DNA of 64,000 nt, taken from contig NZ_CP089924.1 of the NCBI RefSeq assembly GCF_021284765.1, positions 4,110,001-4,174,000 of the forward strand, read 5' to 3'. Below are positions 62,082 through 64,000 of the stretch, piece after piece (within the stretch, counting starts at the first letter, position 1; every line of letters starts with the position of its first letter). Origin of the DNA: Lysobacter sp. 5GHs7-4. Lineage in GTDB: Bacteria; Pseudomonadota; Gammaproteobacteria; Xanthomonadales; Xanthomonadaceae. The position numbers were made by a program, and so were the translations under genes. The notes beneath the pieces are model-generated. The model worked only from the letters and a program-made list of their open reading frames with translations, had not been told where the DNA came from and searched no databases.

Positions 62082-63025
62082 ACGACAGCCTGTCGCTGGT
62101 CGTTCCCGTGTATGGGAACGAAGCGTCCATCGACGCCCTGCTCAAGGCCATCGCCTCGATCCGGCAACAGTGCGCGGGCGGGTTCGAAGCGGTGTTCGTG
62201 GTCGACGGCAGCCCGGACCGCAGCTATGCGCTGTTGCACGAGCGCCTGCCGCAAGCGGGATTTCCGTCGCAGCTGATCAGCCTGTCGCGCAACTTCGGCG
62301 CGTTTTCCGCGATCCGGGTCGGCCTGGAAAAAGCCCGCGGCAGCGTGATCGCGGTGATGGCCGCGGACCTGCAGGAGCCGCCGGAACTGGTGCTGGGCTT
62401 CTACGACGCGCTCAAGAACCAGGGCCACGACGTCGCCTTCGGCGTGCGCGAGGGCCGCTCCGATCCCTGGCCGAGCAAACTCGCCTCCAATGCGTTCTGG
62501 TCGCTGTACCGGCGTCTGGTCATGCGCGACATTCCCAAGGGCGGTGTCGACATATTCGCGGTCACCGCGCGCTTCCGCGACCGTCTGCTCGCATTGGGCG
62601 AATCCAACACCAGCCTGCTGGCGCAGCTGTTCTGGCTGGGCGGCCGCCGCAGCTTCATCGGTTACGAACGCAGGTCGCGCGAACACGGCAAGAGCGCGTG
62701 GACCCTGCGCAAGAAGCTGCGCTACCTGTCCGACAGCATCTTCGCCTTCACCGACCTGCCGGTGCGCCTGCTGATCGCGTTGGGCGCGATCGCGATGTTG
62801 CTGGCGATCGTGCTCAGCATCGTCACCCTGGCGGCGAAGCTGTCCGGCCTGGTGCCGGTGCCGGGCTACACCGGCACCATGCTGACCGTGCTGTTCTTCG
62901 GCGCCTTCAATTCGCTGGCGCTGGGCGTGGTCGGCACCTATGCCTGGCGCGCGTTCGAGAACACCAAGGGCCGGCCGCTGGCAGTGATCCAGTCGGAAGA
63001 GACCTTCAACGAGGGACCGCCATGA
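62066..63025 (+). CDS. GT2 family glycosyltransferase, undecaprenyl-phosphate type
   Basis: 319-aa inner-membrane glycosyltransferase. A DPM1-like GT-A domain starts SLSLVVPVYGNEASIDALLKAI; VFVVDGSPDRSYALL and VMAADLQEPPEL carry the metal-binding Asp motif. RRSREHGKSAWTLRKKLRYL is the RxxHGKSxW-like segment of the ArnC/GtrB family. Two C-terminal transmembrane helices: LPVRLLIALGAIAMLLAIVLSIVTLA (about 228-255) and MLTVLFFGAFNSLALGVVGTYAW (about 270-292). It overlaps wxcK-like by 16 bp and the next gene by 4 bp (ATGA), so it is likely WxcL-equivalent and adds the amino sugar during LPS O-antigen assembly. Donor and acceptor are inferred. Confidence 0.88.
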   Translation: MQPVLNDSLSLVVPVYGNEASIDALLKAIASIRQQCAGGFEAVFVVDGSPDRSYALLHERLPQAGFPSQLISLSRNFGAFSAIRVGLEKARGSVIAVMAADLQEPPELVLGFYDALKNQGHDVAFGVREGRSDPWPSKLASNAFWSLYRRLVMRDIPKGGVDIFAVTARFRDRLLALGESNTSLLAQLFWLGGRRSFIGYERRSREHGKSAWTLRKKLRYLSDSIFAFTDLPVRLLIALGAIAMLLAIVLSIVTLAAKLSGLVPVPGYTGTMLTVLFFGAFNSLALGVVGTYAWRAFENTKGRPLAVIQSEETFNEGPP

Positions 63026-63960
63026 GCCATTTCGTCCACCCCAACGCGCTGTGCGAGACCGACGCGGTGGGCGAAGGCACGCGCATCTGGGCCTTCGCCC
63101 ACGTGCTGGCGGGCGCGCGCATCGGGCGCGACTGCAATATCTGCGACGGGGTGTTCGTCGAAGGCGACGTGACCGTGGGCGATCGCGTCACGGTGAAATG
63201 CGGCGTGCAGCTTTGGAACGGCGTGCGCCTGCACGACGACGTCTTCGTCGGGCCCAACGCCACCTTCACCAACGACCTGTTCCCGCGCAGCCGGCAATAC
63301 CCCGACCGCTTCCTCGAAACCGTCGTCGAAGCCGGCGCTTCCATCGGTGCCAACGCGACGATCCTGCCGGGCCTGCGTATCGGCAGCGGCGCGATGGTCG
63401 GCGCCGGATCGGTGATCACCCGCTCGGTGCCGGCCAACGCGATCGTGGCGGGCAATCCGGCGCGCATCGTCGGCTATGTCAGCGATCACGCCGTCGCCGC
63501 TGCGAAAACCGAAACCGAAACGGCGGGCGATGCCGCGCCCGGCGTCAGCGCGACCACCGTCCGGGGCGTGAACCTGCACCGCCTGCCGCAGTTCTTCGAC
63601 ATGCGAGGCTCGCTCTCGGCCAGCGAGTTCGAACGCGACCTGCCGTTCCGGCCGCAGCGCCATTTCGTGATCTACGACGTGCCCACGCAGGAGATTCGCG
63701 GCGAGCATGCGCACAAGCACTGCCACCAGTTCCTGATCTGCGTGCACGGCTCGGTCCAGGTGCTGGCCGACGACGGCATGCGCCGCCAGGAGTTCGTGCT
63801 GGACGCGCCCAGCCTGGGCATCCATCTGCCGCCGATGATCTGGGGCACGCAGTACCGCTACTCGTCCGACGCGGTGCTGCTGGTGTTCGCTTCCGAGCCC
63901 TACCGGGCGGACGACTACATCCGCAGCTACGACGAGTTCCTCGCCCTGGCGCGAGGCTGA
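63022..63960 (+). CDS. wxcM: Bifunctional sugar O/N-acyltransferase and ketoisomerase, WxcM-like
   Basis: 312-aa fusion. Residues about 1-155 form a left-handed beta-helix hexapeptide acyltransferase: HPNALCETDAVGEGTRIWAF, VFVEGDVTVGDRVTVKCGVQ and IGANATILPGLRIGSGAMVGAGSVI (FdtC/WbbJ type). Residues about 185-312 are a cupin FdtA/QdtA-like 3,4-ketoisomerase: RGEHAHKHCHQFLICVHGSV and LGIHLPPMIWGTQY. Xanthomonas WxcM has the same two-domain arrangement and supplies dTDP-Fuc3NAc-type sugar for LPS. One linker of about 30 residues (KTETETAGDAAPG) separates the halves. The single polypeptide would catalyse the step before and the step after the WxcK transaminase. Confidence 0.92.
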   Translation: MSHFVHPNALCETDAVGEGTRIWAFAHVLAGARIGRDCNICDGVFVEGDVTVGDRVTVKCGVQLWNGVRLHDDVFVGPNATFTNDLFPRSRQYPDRFLETVVEAGASIGANATILPGLRIGSGAMVGAGSVITRSVPANAIVAGNPARIVGYVSDHAVAAAKTETETAGDAAPGVSATTVRGVNLHRLPQFFDMRGSLSASEFERDLPFRPQRHFVIYDVPTQEIRGEHAHKHCHQFLICVHGSVQVLADDGMRRQEFVLDAPSLGIHLPPMIWGTQYRYSSDAVLLVFASEPYRADDYIRSYDEFLALARG

Positions 63961-63963
63961 GCG

Positions 63964-64000
63964 GTGCGCGCGCTGGCCGGCCTGCTGCGGAACGAGAAGT
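63964..64000 (+). CDS. Possible start of the next gene (partial)
   Basis: A GTG three bases after the wxcM-like stop opens a frame (VRALAGLLRNEK) that runs off the window. Spacing suggests a further gene of the same operon, but only 12 codons are visible and no family can be named. Confidence 0.3.
   Translation, partial: MRALAGLLRNEK

Overview
The window is high-GC, densely coded proteobacterial chromosome. The Xps-type type II secretion (T2SS) order, a pepA/lptF divergon with holC-valS, the wxcK/wxcM-type LPS sugar genes and the intergenic repeat families point to Xanthomonadaceae, most likely Lysobacter or a close relative. This assignment rests on gene content and recognised families, not on a database search. 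I saw no tRNA, rRNA, CRISPR array, insertion sequence or prophage.

Layout. (1) 1-6488, minus strand: T2SS genes gspE-[unknown exported protein]-gspF-gspG-H-I-J-K. gspK runs off the left edge. GspE lacks the usual tetracysteine motif. (2) 6742-20097, minus strand: the most unusual region. Two tandem copies of a two-gene secreted RHS/YD-repeat module lie directly upstream of the T2SS genes. In each, gene A (969 or 928 aa) has a signal peptide and stops within YD repeats without a core. Gene B (1141 or 1081 aa) has its own signal peptide, Ig-like domains, YD repeats, an RHS core and an unrelated C-terminal tip. The second module is followed by a small multi-pass membrane protein, a candidate immunity protein. 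(3) 20382-27718: purL, a DsbC-like lipoprotein, an 88/89-bp tandem repeat, xerD and an RDD membrane protein. (4) 27719-28639: a repeat-rich intergenic block. (5) 28640-39556: lptG-lptF (minus), then pepA-holC-valS, a hypothetical gene, pssA-holD-like-rimI (minus) and two DUF4124-type proteins. (6) 39671-47971: proS, an H-NS-family protein, a ThrE-like exporter, and an MCE/Mla-type lipid transport operon (STAS-MlaE fusion, ATPase, CPBP protease, MlaD-like, PqiC-like lipoprotein). (7) 48004-56676: a phosphopantetheinyl transferase, ETF-ubiquinone oxidoreductase, a hypothetical membrane protein, a MocR regulator divergent from an alpha/beta hydrolase, 3-oxoacid CoA-transferase scoA-scoB and an ATP-grasp ligase. 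(8) 56670-58235: an unrecognised lipoprotein and a 66-aa partner with visibly less GC-rich codon use. (9) 58519-64000: sugar-nucleotide and LPS genes, namely manC/xanB, a hexose-phosphate mutarotase-like protein, and a wxcK-GT2-wxcM cluster for a 3-acetamido-3,6-dideoxyhexose.

How the genes may work together. The T2SS exports folded proteins from the periplasm, and the four RHS proteins carry Sec signals, so export of an A+B cocoon by this T2SS is a testable hypothesis. LptF/G, the MCE operon, PssA and the Wxc/ManC proteins together cover envelope lipid and LPS assembly. HolC (chi) and a probable HolD (psi) are both present.
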